Shown: in pieces, positions 1 to 6,277 of the stretch | Layout of the letters: the number at the start of each line of letters is the position of its first letter | Position numbering within the stretch: the stretch's first letter is position 1 | From: an uncultured Lachnospiraceae bacterium | GTDB lineage: Bacteria > Bacillota > Clostridia > Lachnospirales > Lachnospiraceae | Direction: 5' to 3' | DNA length: 6,338 bases | NCBI GenBank assembly: GCA_946533525.1 | Contig: CAMNBW010000095.1 | Location: 1-6,338 of the forward strand | Notes under the pieces: generated by a model | Database searches by the model: none | Seen by the model: only the letters and a program-made list of their open reading frames with translations | Told to the model about the DNA's origin: nothing | Translations under genes and position numbers: made by a program

Positions 1-1
1 A

Positions 2-30
2 ACTATACTACTTAAATATCGCCGCGTCAA
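2..30 (-). promoter_or_regulatory. Sigma-A promoter reading out of the left edge
   Basis: On the minus strand, TTGACG (25-30) is followed after exactly 17 bases by TATAGT (2-7). Each hexamer matches the vegetative consensus at 5 of 6 positions and the spacing is optimal. Transcription would start just beyond the window, so the gene it serves is not visible. It lies 62 bases after the acetyltransferase stop codon, so the next minus-strand gene probably has its own promoter rather than being in an operon with the acetyltransferase. This is sequence-pattern evidence only. Confidence 0.6.
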
Positions 31-92
31 GCAGTAATTACTCTTCATCATATCAATGCAATTGAGGTTCATTCCGCAAACCCGATCGTTTT

Positions 93-938
93 TTACAGCA
101 TTTCTTCTTCCTCTTCGGCATCTTGAAATCTGAAGTGGGCAGTCCAGGCACTTTCCACCCTTTCAAGCTGCGCTCCCTTATCCAGAAAGGTATTGATATT
201 CATGGCAAATTTCCTGTTTCTTGCAAGGAAATAAAGCTTTCCCCCTGTGAGCTTTCTTTCTGTCACGGCTCTTACAAAGGCTGCTATCAGTTCAGTGGGA
301 ACCTTCTTATCCTCACCGGTGGTCACCAGGGCGGTGACGTAAACATCATCCCCTTCGGTCATTGCCATGATCAATCCCTTGACTTCCCCGCCGCGCTTAT
401 ACGCAAAGGACAGATTCTCATCATAGGCTCCGTTTTCATATACGGAACTGTCGAATCTGTGTCTTTTAAGCAGCAATTGTCCCTTTTCCCTTTCGGCGGT
501 CACAAGATCCTTACAGGCTATTATCGAATCCCCCTTGCATTTGCCCAAAAGCATTTTCACGTTTTTTGAATCTACCGCTCCCTGCATGGAGCAGGAATAG
601 AGCGGGTCCGTCTGTGTACAGCGGAAGCCTTCCATCGTCAGGAAGCCGGTAATATCCTCTTTGTCGGTATAAAAAACCATAAAATCTCTTATTCCTGCAG
701 TCGCAAAGGCTCTCTTTGCCAGTCCTAAGATTCCTTTTCCCGCGCCCCGTCCTCTGTAGTCCTCAGATATCAATATCTGGGTCATTATGGCCGAGTTGTC
801 CCTGATCTCGAAGGCGGCGGCGCCTATTGGCATATCATCCTCTATGGCCCCGATTACTCCCACCCCCGCTTCGGGGTCATTCCCGATAAAGGGCTGAAAA
901 TACTCCCAGTTTCCTTTTTCAACAGTTGTAAATTCCAT
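93..938 (-). CDS. Tandem GNAT-family N-acetyltransferase
   Basis: A soluble 281-residue protein predicted to transfer an acetyl group from acetyl-CoA to an amine; the substrate cannot be told from sequence. Residues 1-115 form a recognisable GNAT domain. The beta-4 strand ITQILIS-like segment leads into motif A, R62-G-R-G65-A-G67, which fits the R/Q-x-x-G-x-G/A pyrophosphate-binding loop. Motif B-like FLTMEGFRC sits at 99-107. Residues 145-272 repeat the GNAT-like strand pattern (SFAYKRGGEVKGLIMA, then VYVTALVTT, then a helix, then KLYFLAR and a closing strand), but the second motif A loop is degenerate, so this half is probably structural or substrate-binding. The length suits a two-domain GNAT. 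The tail is acidic (AEEEEEML). The start is supported by AAGGGGAG eight bases upstream. It is transcribed alone or after weak readthrough from the phosphatase remnant. The family call is fairly firm; the tandem reading is inference. Confidence 0.85.
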   Translation of the reverse strand: MEFTTVEKGNWEYFQPFIGNDPEAGVGVIGAIEDDMPIGAAAFEIRDNSAIMTQILISEDYRGRGAGKGILGLAKRAFATAGIRDFMVFYTDKEDITGFLTMEGFRCTQTDPLYSCSMQGAVDSKNVKMLLGKCKGDSIIACKDLVTAEREKGQLLLKRHRFDSSVYENGAYDENLSFAYKRGGEVKGLIMAMTEGDDVYVTALVTTGEDKKVPTELIAAFVRAVTERKLTGGKLYFLARNRKFAMNINTFLDKGAQLERVESAWTAHFRFQDAEEEEEML

Positions 939-946
939 TTATGCGG

Positions 947-954
947 CTCCCCTT
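947..954 (-). promoter_or_regulatory. Ribosome binding site of the acetyltransferase
   Basis: The minus strand reads AAGGGGAG with eight bases before the ATG at 938. This purine-rich Shine-Dalgarno is well placed and fixes the start of the acetyltransferase gene. Confidence 0.6.
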
Positions 955-964
955 GTATTTGTGA

Positions 965-978
965 GGCGCTTTAGCGCC
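965..978 (-). repeat. Small hairpin in the acetyltransferase leader
   Basis: A perfect inverted repeat, GGCGC and GCGCC, closes a four-base loop (TTTA on the plus strand, TAAA on the minus strand). It lies between the candidate promoter at 1017-1022 and the ribosome binding site, so it would form in the 5' leader of the acetyltransferase mRNA. No T-run follows it on either strand, so it is not a convincing terminator. It may protect the transcript end or be a copy of a small dispersed palindrome: its GCTTTAGC core recurs at 1629-1636. Confidence 0.5.
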
Positions 979-1016
979 CTGCCTTGATAGTCATTTATGC
1001 GCTATCCTATTATTCT

Positions 1017-1022
1017 ATTATA
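1017..1022 (-). promoter_or_regulatory. Candidate -10 element for the acetyltransferase
   Basis: The minus strand carries a perfect TATAAT here, about 80 bases upstream of the acetyltransferase start. At 17 bases spacing the -35 position (1040-1045) reads TGTGAT, a poor match, and the upstream TG is one base too close to count as an extended -10. The gene needs a promoter somewhere in this 124-base gap, and this is the best candidate. No convincing terminator for the upstream phosphatase remnant is visible in the gap, so readthrough is possible. Confidence 0.4.
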
Positions 1023-1062
1023 CATTGATCCAAAACGCAATCACAGTGTGCGGAAATAACAG

Positions 1063-1335
1063 TCAATCCTTATTTATCTCCAGCAATACGCTCGTCATGT
1101 CGTCAAACTGTCCCGCCCCCACGGCGAATTCATCCACATCTGCTATGACGGTATTCAAAAGCTCTTTTCCGCTCTTTTCCCTGTTATCGTTAAGACACCC
1201 TGTAAGACGTTCAAGACCGTACATAGCCTCGTTCTTATCGTTGGCCTCCGGGATACCGTTATATATCTCGATACCCCTTCTGAAAAGAGATGTCAGAAAT
1301 TCCGTATCCAGGATCTGCCTTAGCATATATCCCAT
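1063..1335 (-). CDS. C-terminal fragment of SpoIIE-type PP2C phosphatase
   Basis: A 90-residue open frame. Residues 21-33 (GIEIYNGIPEAND) correspond to the strand and turn that normally read GDxLxLYTDGIPEA. Residues 36-45 (EAMYGLERLT) correspond to the usual NELFGxERL, and residues 53-81 to the final helix plus A-x-Q-F-D-D-M-T, whose aspartate pair normally includes the last metal ligand. The TDG aspartate is gone and three residues are missing there. No Shine-Dalgarno precedes its ATG at 1335, so translation would need re-initiation after the TAG directly in front of it, or no protein is made. It is most likely a decaying remnant; listed separately because an annotator may meet it as a stand-alone small ORF. 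Confidence 0.5.
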   Translation of the reverse strand: MGYMLRQILDTEFLTSLFRRGIEIYNGIPEANDKNEAMYGLERLTGCLNDNREKSGKELLNTVIADVDEFAVGAGQFDDMTSVLLEINKD

Positions 1336-1515
1336 CTAGATGCTGTCATCTATCTCTTTATTCAAAGCCCTGTTCATCTGCAGCCTGGATGCCGTCATCT
1401 CCGTCTGATAAAAGGTGACGATCACGAGGATAGCGACCATAAGACCTATCTTCCTGCCTATACTGAAAAACGGAACGCTCCTTTTTGACCTTTTCTCCCT
1501 TTTCTGTTTTTCCAT
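1336..1515 (-). CDS. N-terminal membrane-anchor fragment of the phosphatase (59 residues)
   Basis: The start at 1515 is chosen over the upstream in-frame ATG at 1602 because AGAGGA lies nine bases ahead and an extended -10 promoter lies at 1568-1576; the longer version would have to be translated across that promoter. Residues 1-13 are strongly basic (MEKQKREKRSKRS), and residues 14-36 read PFFSIGRKIGLMVAILVIVTF and onward. The hydrophobic stretch is only about 14 residues, short for a full membrane span, which suggests the loss began just at the end of the anchor. Residues 37-59 are polar and end at the TAG. It may still be made as a small membrane-associated peptide, but no function is proposed. 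Confidence 0.5.
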   Translation of the reverse strand: MEKQKREKRSKRSVPFFSIGRKIGLMVAILVIVTFYQTEMTASRLQMNRALNKEIDDSI

Positions 1516-1567
1516 GTTTTTAATTCCTCTTGATCGTCCGATTCTGACCAAAAAACAAATGATTTGA

Positions 1568-1576
1568 ATTATACCA
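1568..1576 (-). promoter_or_regulatory. Extended -10 promoter of the phosphatase remnant
   Basis: The minus strand reads TGGTATAAT, a perfect TGnTATAAT extended -10 element. The -35 position at 17 bases (1591-1596) is TTTCAT, a poor match, as is common when an extended -10 is present. Transcription would start near 1561 and give a leader of about 46 bases before the ATG at 1515. The promoter is intact although the gene it drives is broken. Confidence 0.6.
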
Positions 1577-1615
1577 ATCGAGCAGGGAAGATGAAATCGC
1601 ACCCTACTCGCCCGC

Positions 1616-1659
1616 GAGCCGCCGGTCAGCTTTAGCTGACATATTCCTATCGGCGGCTC
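1616..1659. repeat. Nested inverted repeat between two transcription units
   Basis: The outer arms GAGCCGCCG (1616-1624) and CGGCGGCTC (1651-1659) are perfectly complementary over nine bases. Directly inside the left arm is a second perfect stem, GTCAGC (1625-1630) and GCTGAC (1635-1640), with a TTTA loop. Ten unpaired bases (1641-1650) complete the interior. The two stems could stack to give a 15-bp bulged structure. There is no T-run on either side, so it is not a standard terminator. It sits between the terminator of the giant gene and the promoter of the phosphatase remnant, a typical place for a dispersed palindromic element or a 3'-end stabilising structure. Confidence 0.65.
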
Positions 1660-1665
1660 TGCGAT

Positions 1666-1695
1666 ACAAAATGGCGGGGGATAAAGTCCCCCGCC
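1666..1695 (-). terminator. Rho-independent terminator of the giant gene
   Basis: On the minus strand a perfect 9-bp stem, GGCGGGGGA and TCCCCCGCC, closes the loop CTTTA and is followed by ATTTTGT. It begins 21 bases after the stop codon of the 1504-codon gene. The stem is very GC-rich; the T-tract is short but present only on this strand, which gives the direction. Confidence 0.75.
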
Positions 1696-1716
1696 CCGCA
1701 GCTTGACATACGTCGA

Positions 1717-4700
1717 TCAATAATAAATGTTTTTACTGTCTACTACCTCAAAGTCATCGTCATCCTCTTCGTCATCGTCGATTTTTTTATCCTCTTTTTT
1801 GTCTTCCTTTTTGACCTCTTTCTTCTCGTCCTCGACTATAACCGCGCTGCCGAACAGGCTCTTCTCTTCCTCTTTCTCTTCAGCTTCTTCTTTGATGACT
1901 TCCAGATCGGGCTTGTTATTATTCCTGATAATATTCTTCTTATGCTCCCTGGCAACGTCCTCCTCGTTGATCTCCTCATACTCATCAACGATACGCTGCA
2001 GCGTCACGTCATAGAGCTTGACTGCCGTCTCTGCGGAATTTACGATCTCCAGCTCATCATCGGAGAGATCATCAAGATTGACGGTTCCCTTAAGCTTTCT
2101 GTATTCCTCCACCGCAGCCTGCATTTCAGCTATCGCATCGGCGGATTTATCGGCCTTTTGCAGGCCATAGCCCACATAATCCGTTTTATAGCTTGCATCA
2201 ACACAGGCTTTGAGGAAATTCTTCCTGTTCTCAACCTCTACCTTTTTGTCAATATAGCTGTTAAATATATGCCTTCTGTTCTCCAGCGCAGCCTTCATGC
2301 CTTTGACAAACTTCTTTTTATCCTCTGTCTCGGTGGAAACGGATCTTACCTTGTTCTCGGCATCGTAAACCGACCAGTTCTCCTCGGCCTCCTTAACCTC
2401 CTCGCTCTTTAAGTTCTCCTTCCAGATATTGTCCGCAGCCTCATCCTCCATATCAAACTTGGAAGCTACCGCATGGAGCATTGCCTTATGCCTCGTAGCC
2501 TGTTCCTTAAGCTCTGACTGCGGAACGGTAAGCTGGATTATCTTAACATACTCATCAACGCTGTTAAGCTTTACCAGATTATGCTTCTCGTCCATGACAT
2601 AGACTCCGTCGCCCAAGTGATCCAGGCCTGACTGTCTGTATGCCTTGTTCGTTGTCGTGTCGTAGAAGGTCATTGCGTGAAGCTTCTCGCCTTCCTGATC
2701 CATCTGGGAATTATCGGTGCTTTCCACATCCAGACCCACCGCATGGTTGAAGGGCGTGAATATAAGCCTCTTGGCATGACGGATCTCCTGAGCCGCGAAA
2801 TTATCCTTATACTGGGTGTTCATGGAATAAATAGCCGTAGTCTCTGCCTCTGCTCCTACCGGCAGGTATTCGGTGTCCTTAATCTTTCTCGCGGCTGTAT
2901 CGGCTGCCTTGTTGGCATATGTGGTGTGACCCTTTCCTGTATGATCTATCTTTTCATATCCGCCCCAGTCACTGGGACCTCCGGGAACCGCATCGTACTG
3001 CGTGATATGGAATTTGACCTTATTCTCATACTTGGGATAATTCGTATGCAGCCAGTGCTTAAGCTTCATTTCACCCATTGACGAGCCTACACCGCCTCTG
3101 CTGTGACCCCTGAACATTACATCCACCATAGGAAAGTTCATGGACGGATCCGGTCCGGTCTTTTTCTTGTCATATTCCTTCATCTCGGCATCCCACTTCT
3201 TGAATATGGCTTCAAGGTAGCTGCTGCCTATCTCTTTAATGTTCTCTGTCGTATGACCGATGCTGTAATCACCGAAGTTGGTTATACCGCCGGTCGTGGG
3301 AGAAGGTCCGGCAATGGTAAAGCGTGTCTTTCTCCGTCCTGTAGCAATATCGCTCTCTCCATATGTCGTCTTGGAGCGGATAAATTTCATGATCTTTCCG
3401 TTTCTGGGGCTGTAATACTGCTCTCCGTACTGCTTGTGAAGCTCGTATTCATCACCCTCGGAATAGCCCAAAAAGCCGTTTTGCGCATGTGAGAACTCAC
3501 GATAGCTGGAGCCTCCTATATCGATCTCAAGTACCTCATGGCCCTCCTCCTCCAAGAGTCTGGTCCCTTCGGAATGATAAAGATCCACTACACGATCCTT
3601 GGGGTCGTCGCTGCGCCTCTTCCTGTCGACCTCCTCGTAGGCCTTGGGGTTCATCTTACGAAGCACTGCCTCAACGTCACGGATCGAGTTCCTGTAAAGC
3701 TTTCCGTAAGTGTTTCTGACGTGTCTTTGCTGAGGCTCCTCCTTCCTTAAGACATACTGCTTCTTTGCCCTTAAGGCCTTGCGCTGCTCGTCAGTCAACT
3801 CCATATAAAGATTTCTTCTCTCCTGGCGCATTTCATCATTGATTATGCGCTGGCGGATCCTTTCATTTGCCTCTACAGGGTGCATTACTGCCTGGTAAGT
3901 GGTCTCGGTTTCAAGATCCAATACATGATGATAGGAGCCTTTGATCTTCTCGTCCCAATGCGCCATGTCCCTGTTGACCCTGGCGACATTCCCTTTTCTT
4001 GCCTCGTAGTCCTGCTTCTTCTGGGCCTCTCTTTTCTGCTGCAGCTCCTTTATTACATCGACCCCGCCCTGCTTCTGGAGCTTAAGCACCGTAGACTGCT
4101 GACGATTCATCACTATCGAGGTCTTAATATCCATTTTTTTCTGTTCTACTCCCTCGAGAGTTTCCTTCCAGCTAAAGAAGAAGTTGGACACGGTATTCTG
4201 GACGCTTTCACTTACGGGCTCTCCTTCACCCTGCTTATATGCAATTCTCTTCTCCCAGAGCTCCTGCAGCTTATCTATTCCATCAGCATCCAGATCCTCA
4301 TTCATGACAAGCTGATGAAGCATCCAGTTTATTTCCTTCTTATCCTCCGCTTCCATCGGCAGTACTTCACCCTCCTCGGGAAGCTCGGGATTGTTGTTTT
4401 CATGCCTTTCCTTAAATATCTCATGGAACATTCTCTGTCCGAGCTTCTTAGTGGAATATGGCATTGCCTTGACTTTGTCCATGTCCGCTTGCGAACGTGT
4501 CATAAGTGCCTCTCTGAAGAGTGCAACACGGCTGTCATTCTCCATCTCAGGCTCAGCGTCATAATCCCTCTTTACGATAAGGTCCTCCTGCTCTCCGCTG
4601 TATGCCTTAAGTCCCTGATCATCCAATGTTATGGCAAGGTTGACCAGATTTTTCCTGTAAGCTGCAGCCAGACTGTCTGCATTTTTCTGCAATGCCTCAA

Positions 4701-6231
4701 TGGCTTCATCTCCGCCTCTTTTTAATGCTTTTATGACCTTTGCCTGAGGCAGGTTCTTGAAGCCGGGAGTATTTGTATCGCAGCCAAGACCTGTTTTAAG
4801 GCTTTTGACATACTCCAGCTTCTTAAGCGCAATATAGTAGTCCTTTTTGGTCTGACTGACTGTTCTATAGCTCCTGTCGACCTCCTCATGCATCTCCTGC
4901 TTTAAGGCAACGCCGCCAAAGCTTTTATTTCTTACGGCCTCCGTAATATTCTCCTCGATCCTCTTGATCTGAGCCGGATTATAGTTATCCATCTTAAGCT
5001 CTACCGGAGTATTAAGCATGAATGCGAAGTCATCCGCCGCGACCGGCACTTCCTTACTGATATTTAAAGCGGAGACCAGCGCATTTGCACTCATATCGGT
5101 CAATTGATCAGCATCCGGTATCGCCTCATTTACCCTGTCAATATATTCCTGGGCATAGGCTTCTCTCTTTTGATCCTTCAGTTCATCCAGATGAAATCCT
5201 GCGTTCACATTCTTCCCCACAGCGCTTTCATTGAGTTTTCTGTAGAGGTTGATATACCGGGTGAATTCAGGAGAAGCAGCATCCACGTTCCGGCCCTTAT
5301 CCTTCTTACTCATGAAGTCCTGTACATCATCGGTGGAAAGGAGGGCATAGTAGGGTGAGCTGATGAGCTGCATACGCATCTCATACTCTTCCTTATACTG
5401 CTTTGCGAGCTCCGCCCTGGCCTCCAGGTCTGCTACGCATATATGATCATTTATTGTTGTTCCGCCGTCCTCCTTGAACTTATCTATAAATACCTGCAAT
5501 GCCGCAACCTTGCAGATGACATCGTATTTTTTCGCAAAATTCGATGCGAAATCCCTGTCGGAGGTATAACCAAGCTGATCCAAATCAATGGCGGAGGCTA
5601 CCTTAAAGATATCCTTATATGCCTTGATACGCTCCTCCTTGTTGTCGGAAGTCAGTCTCTTTGCATAGCTTACAGTTTCAGGATCGTCCTCGGCCTCGAA
5701 CTTACCCTCGATCTCATTATATGAAACGTTCTTTGCGTCAATACCTATTATCCACTCGCGAAGTGCCGCTTTTTCATCGTTAGTGATATAGTTCTCGGCA
5801 AGGTGATCCGCCATATCCATGGAGATATAGTTCATGCGGTCCTCAGCCTCTTCATTTCTTCTGCGTATAAGGGCCTCATATTCCTCCCTCATGTGGTCCT
5901 GGAGCGAAAGCTTGTTTTTAGCGTGGTCAGCCCTCTTACCCTTCGTCATCTTCCAGACTGTCTTATTTCCGAAAGCCTCATGGTACTTCTCGGCAATTTT
6001 ATCCTTAAGTCTGTCCTTCGGTATCTGCGCCCTGTTTTCCAGCTGCTCGCCGAAGATCTGATCTGCCGAAAGCTGTGCCGCTCTGTTCTGAAGATCCATG
6101 GATACAAAATCGTAACCGAAGGCCTTTTCGAATTTATTGGCATCCATCTTCTTCTGCTGCTCCACAGCCTGAAGATTTTCACTCATGTTCTTCTGTTCGA
6201 ACCTTGATTTCTGAAAATCCCACTCGCTCAT
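1717..6231 (-). CDS. Giant helical protein with alpha/beta-hydrolase (lipase-like) domain
   Basis: A 1504-residue protein of unknown role with no visible signal peptide or membrane segment, so it is cytoplasmic or exported by a non-Sec route. Residues 1-870 are charged and helix-rich, with coiled-coil-like stretches especially at about 705-870, and match no family I recognise. Residues about 880-1235 look like a serine hydrolase. A strand-plus-loop (RFTIAGPSPTTGG, about 970-982) precedes a helix and the nucleophile elbow FRGHSRGG, with Ser1044. Asp1080 in YDAVPGG and His1163 in NHAVGLD fit the acid and base of a triad. The order GxSRG, D-x-V, HA-x-x-x-D resembles DUF2235/Tle1-type lipases, but the N-terminal DGT motif of that family is not seen, so membership is inference. 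Residues 1236-1440 are helical again. The tail (1440-1504) is almost all Lys, Glu and Asp, ending DDDDFEVVDSKNIYY. The start is supported by AAGGAG nine bases upstream. It is followed by its own terminator and appears monocistronic. The substrate could be a lipid ester or another ester or amide. Confidence 0.85.
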   Translation of the reverse strand: MSEWDFQKSRFEQKNMSENLQAVEQQKKMDANKFEKAFGYDFVSMDLQNRAAQLSADQIFGEQLENRAQIPKDRLKDKIAEKYHEAFGNKTVWKMTKGKRADHAKNKLSLQDHMREEYEALIRRRNEEAEDRMNYISMDMADHLAENYITNDEKAALREWIIGIDAKNVSYNEIEGKFEAEDDPETVSYAKRLTSDNKEERIKAYKDIFKVASAIDLDQLGYTSDRDFASNFAKKYDVICKVAALQVFIDKFKEDGGTTINDHICVADLEARAELAKQYKEEYEMRMQLISSPYYALLSTDDVQDFMSKKDKGRNVDAASPEFTRYINLYRKLNESAVGKNVNAGFHLDELKDQKREAYAQEYIDRVNEAIPDADQLTDMSANALVSALNISKEVPVAADDFAFMLNTPVELKMDNYNPAQIKRIEENITEAVRNKSFGGVALKQEMHEEVDRSYRTVSQTKKDYYIALKKLEYVKSLKTGLGCDTNTPGFKNLPQAKVIKALKRGGDEAIEALQKNADSLAAAYRKNLVNLAITLDDQGLKAYSGEQEDLIVKRDYDAEPEMENDSRVALFREALMTRSQADMDKVKAMPYSTKKLGQRMFHEIFKERHENNNPELPEEGEVLPMEAEDKKEINWMLHQLVMNEDLDADGIDKLQELWEKRIAYKQGEGEPVSESVQNTVSNFFFSWKETLEGVEQKKMDIKTSIVMNRQQSTVLKLQKQGGVDVIKELQQKREAQKKQDYEARKGNVARVNRDMAHWDEKIKGSYHHVLDLETETTYQAVMHPVEANERIRQRIINDEMRQERRNLYMELTDEQRKALRAKKQYVLRKEEPQQRHVRNTYGKLYRNSIRDVEAVLRKMNPKAYEEVDRKRRSDDPKDRVVDLYHSEGTRLLEEEGHEVLEIDIGGSSYREFSHAQNGFLGYSEGDEYELHKQYGEQYYSPRNGKIMKFIRSKTTYGESDIATGRRKTRFTIAGPSPTTGGITNFGDYSIGHTTENIKEIGSSYLEAIFKKWDAEMKEYDKKKTGPDPSMNFPMVDVMFRGHSRGGVGSSMGEMKLKHWLHTNYPKYENKVKFHITQYDAVPGGPSDWGGYEKIDHTGKGHTTYANKAADTAARKIKDTEYLPVGAEAETTAIYSMNTQYKDNFAAQEIRHAKRLIFTPFNHAVGLDVESTDNSQMDQEGEKLHAMTFYDTTTNKAYRQSGLDHLGDGVYVMDEKHNLVKLNSVDEYVKIIQLTVPQSELKEQATRHKAMLHAVASKFDMEDEAADNIWKENLKSEEVKEAEENWSVYDAENKVRSVSTETEDKKKFVKGMKAALENRRHIFNSYIDKKVEVENRKNFLKACVDASYKTDYVGYGLQKADKSADAIAEMQAAVEEYRKLKGTVNLDDLSDDELEIVNSAETAVKLYDVTLQRIVDEYEEINEEDVAREHKKNIIRNNNKPDLEVIKEEAEEKEEEKSLFGSAVIVEDEKKEVKKEDKKEDKKIDDDEEDDDDFEVVDSKNIYY
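1720..1911 (-). other. Low-complexity acidic/lysine tail of the giant protein
   Basis: The last 65 or so codons encode alternating Glu/Lys runs (EEAEEKEEEK near 1448-1457, KKEVKKEDKKEDKK near 1470-1483) and then a nearly pure acidic run, DDDEEDDDD (1485-1493), before FEVVD and SKNIYY. This segment should be disordered. Its role is unknown; a display, binding or secretion tail are all possible. Confidence 0.8.
2529..3595 (-). other. Probable alpha/beta-hydrolase domain within the giant protein
   Basis: This is residues about 880-1235. Three motifs in the order expected of a catalytic triad are visible: GHSRGG with Ser1044 (codon 3100-3102), YDAVPGG with Asp1080 (codon 2992-2994), and FNHAVGLD with His1163 (codon 2743-2745). 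The domain edges are estimated from where glycine-rich, strand-like sequence replaces charged helix. The Ser assignment is strong; Asp and His are inferred from position and local context. Confidence 0.6.
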
Positions 6232-6240
6232 CTGTTCTTG

Positions 6241-6246
6241 CTCCTT
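6241..6246 (-). promoter_or_regulatory. Ribosome binding site of the giant gene
   Basis: The minus strand reads AAGGAG with nine bases before the ATG at 6231. This near-consensus Shine-Dalgarno fixes the start of the 1504-codon gene in preference to the internal Met16. Confidence 0.75.
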
Positions 6247-6277
6247 GTTTTTTATTTATTGCCTGTTTTGGTTTCCA

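Larger units (their letters stand above)
1063..1515 (-). pseudogene. Internally deleted membrane-anchored SpoIIE/RsbU-type PP2C phosphatase
   Basis: Two pieces of one phosphatase gene remain in the same reading frame. The first 59 codons (1338-1515) have the basic, SIGRKIG-plus-hydrophobic start typical of membrane-anchored PP2C-type Ser/Thr phosphatases. The last 90 codons (1063-1335) match the end of the SpoIIE catalytic domain, including GIPEAND and GQFDDMT. A single TAG (1336-1338) separates them and is followed at once by an in-frame ATG. Intact relatives have several hundred residues between these parts, covering the rest of the membrane anchor, any sensor or HAMP region, and the first metal-binding motifs; all of that is missing. 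The usual Y/F-T-D-G-I/V-P-E-A motif is reduced to IYNGIPEA, losing its aspartate. The promoter and ribosome binding site survive. It cannot be a working phosphatase as it stands. The alternative, two short novel genes that happen to resemble both ends of one family in frame, is much less likely. Confidence 0.75.

Noticed and set aside
61..92. Possible terminator after the acetyltransferase
   Set aside because: Only a 4-bp stem (AAAC and GTTT on the minus strand) could be drawn, with no following T-run; too weak to call.
123..569. 148-codon plus-strand open frame opposite the acetyltransferase
   Set aside because: Fully overlaps a gene with clear GNAT motifs; no family resemblance and no supporting start signal.
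1036..1053. CGCA/TGCG stem followed by TTTT on the minus strand, after the phosphatase remnant
   Set aside because: The stem is only four bases with a nine-base loop; not a believable terminator.
1516..1602. Longer version of the phosphatase N-terminal fragment starting at 1602
   Set aside because: The extra 29 codons run through the extended -10 promoter at 1568-1576, have no good ribosome site, and do not resemble the family; the start at 1515 has both.
3880..4725. 281-codon open frame on the plus strand opposite the giant gene
   Set aside because: It is an antisense shadow: the Leu/His/Ser-rich translation reflects the complement of charged helical codons, with no ribosome site, and it sits wholly inside a convincing gene.
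1717..6231. Giant protein as an LXG or type VII secreted toxin
   Set aside because: No LXG-type N-terminal domain, no WxG motif, and no neighbouring WXG100 or immunity gene in the window; export route left open.
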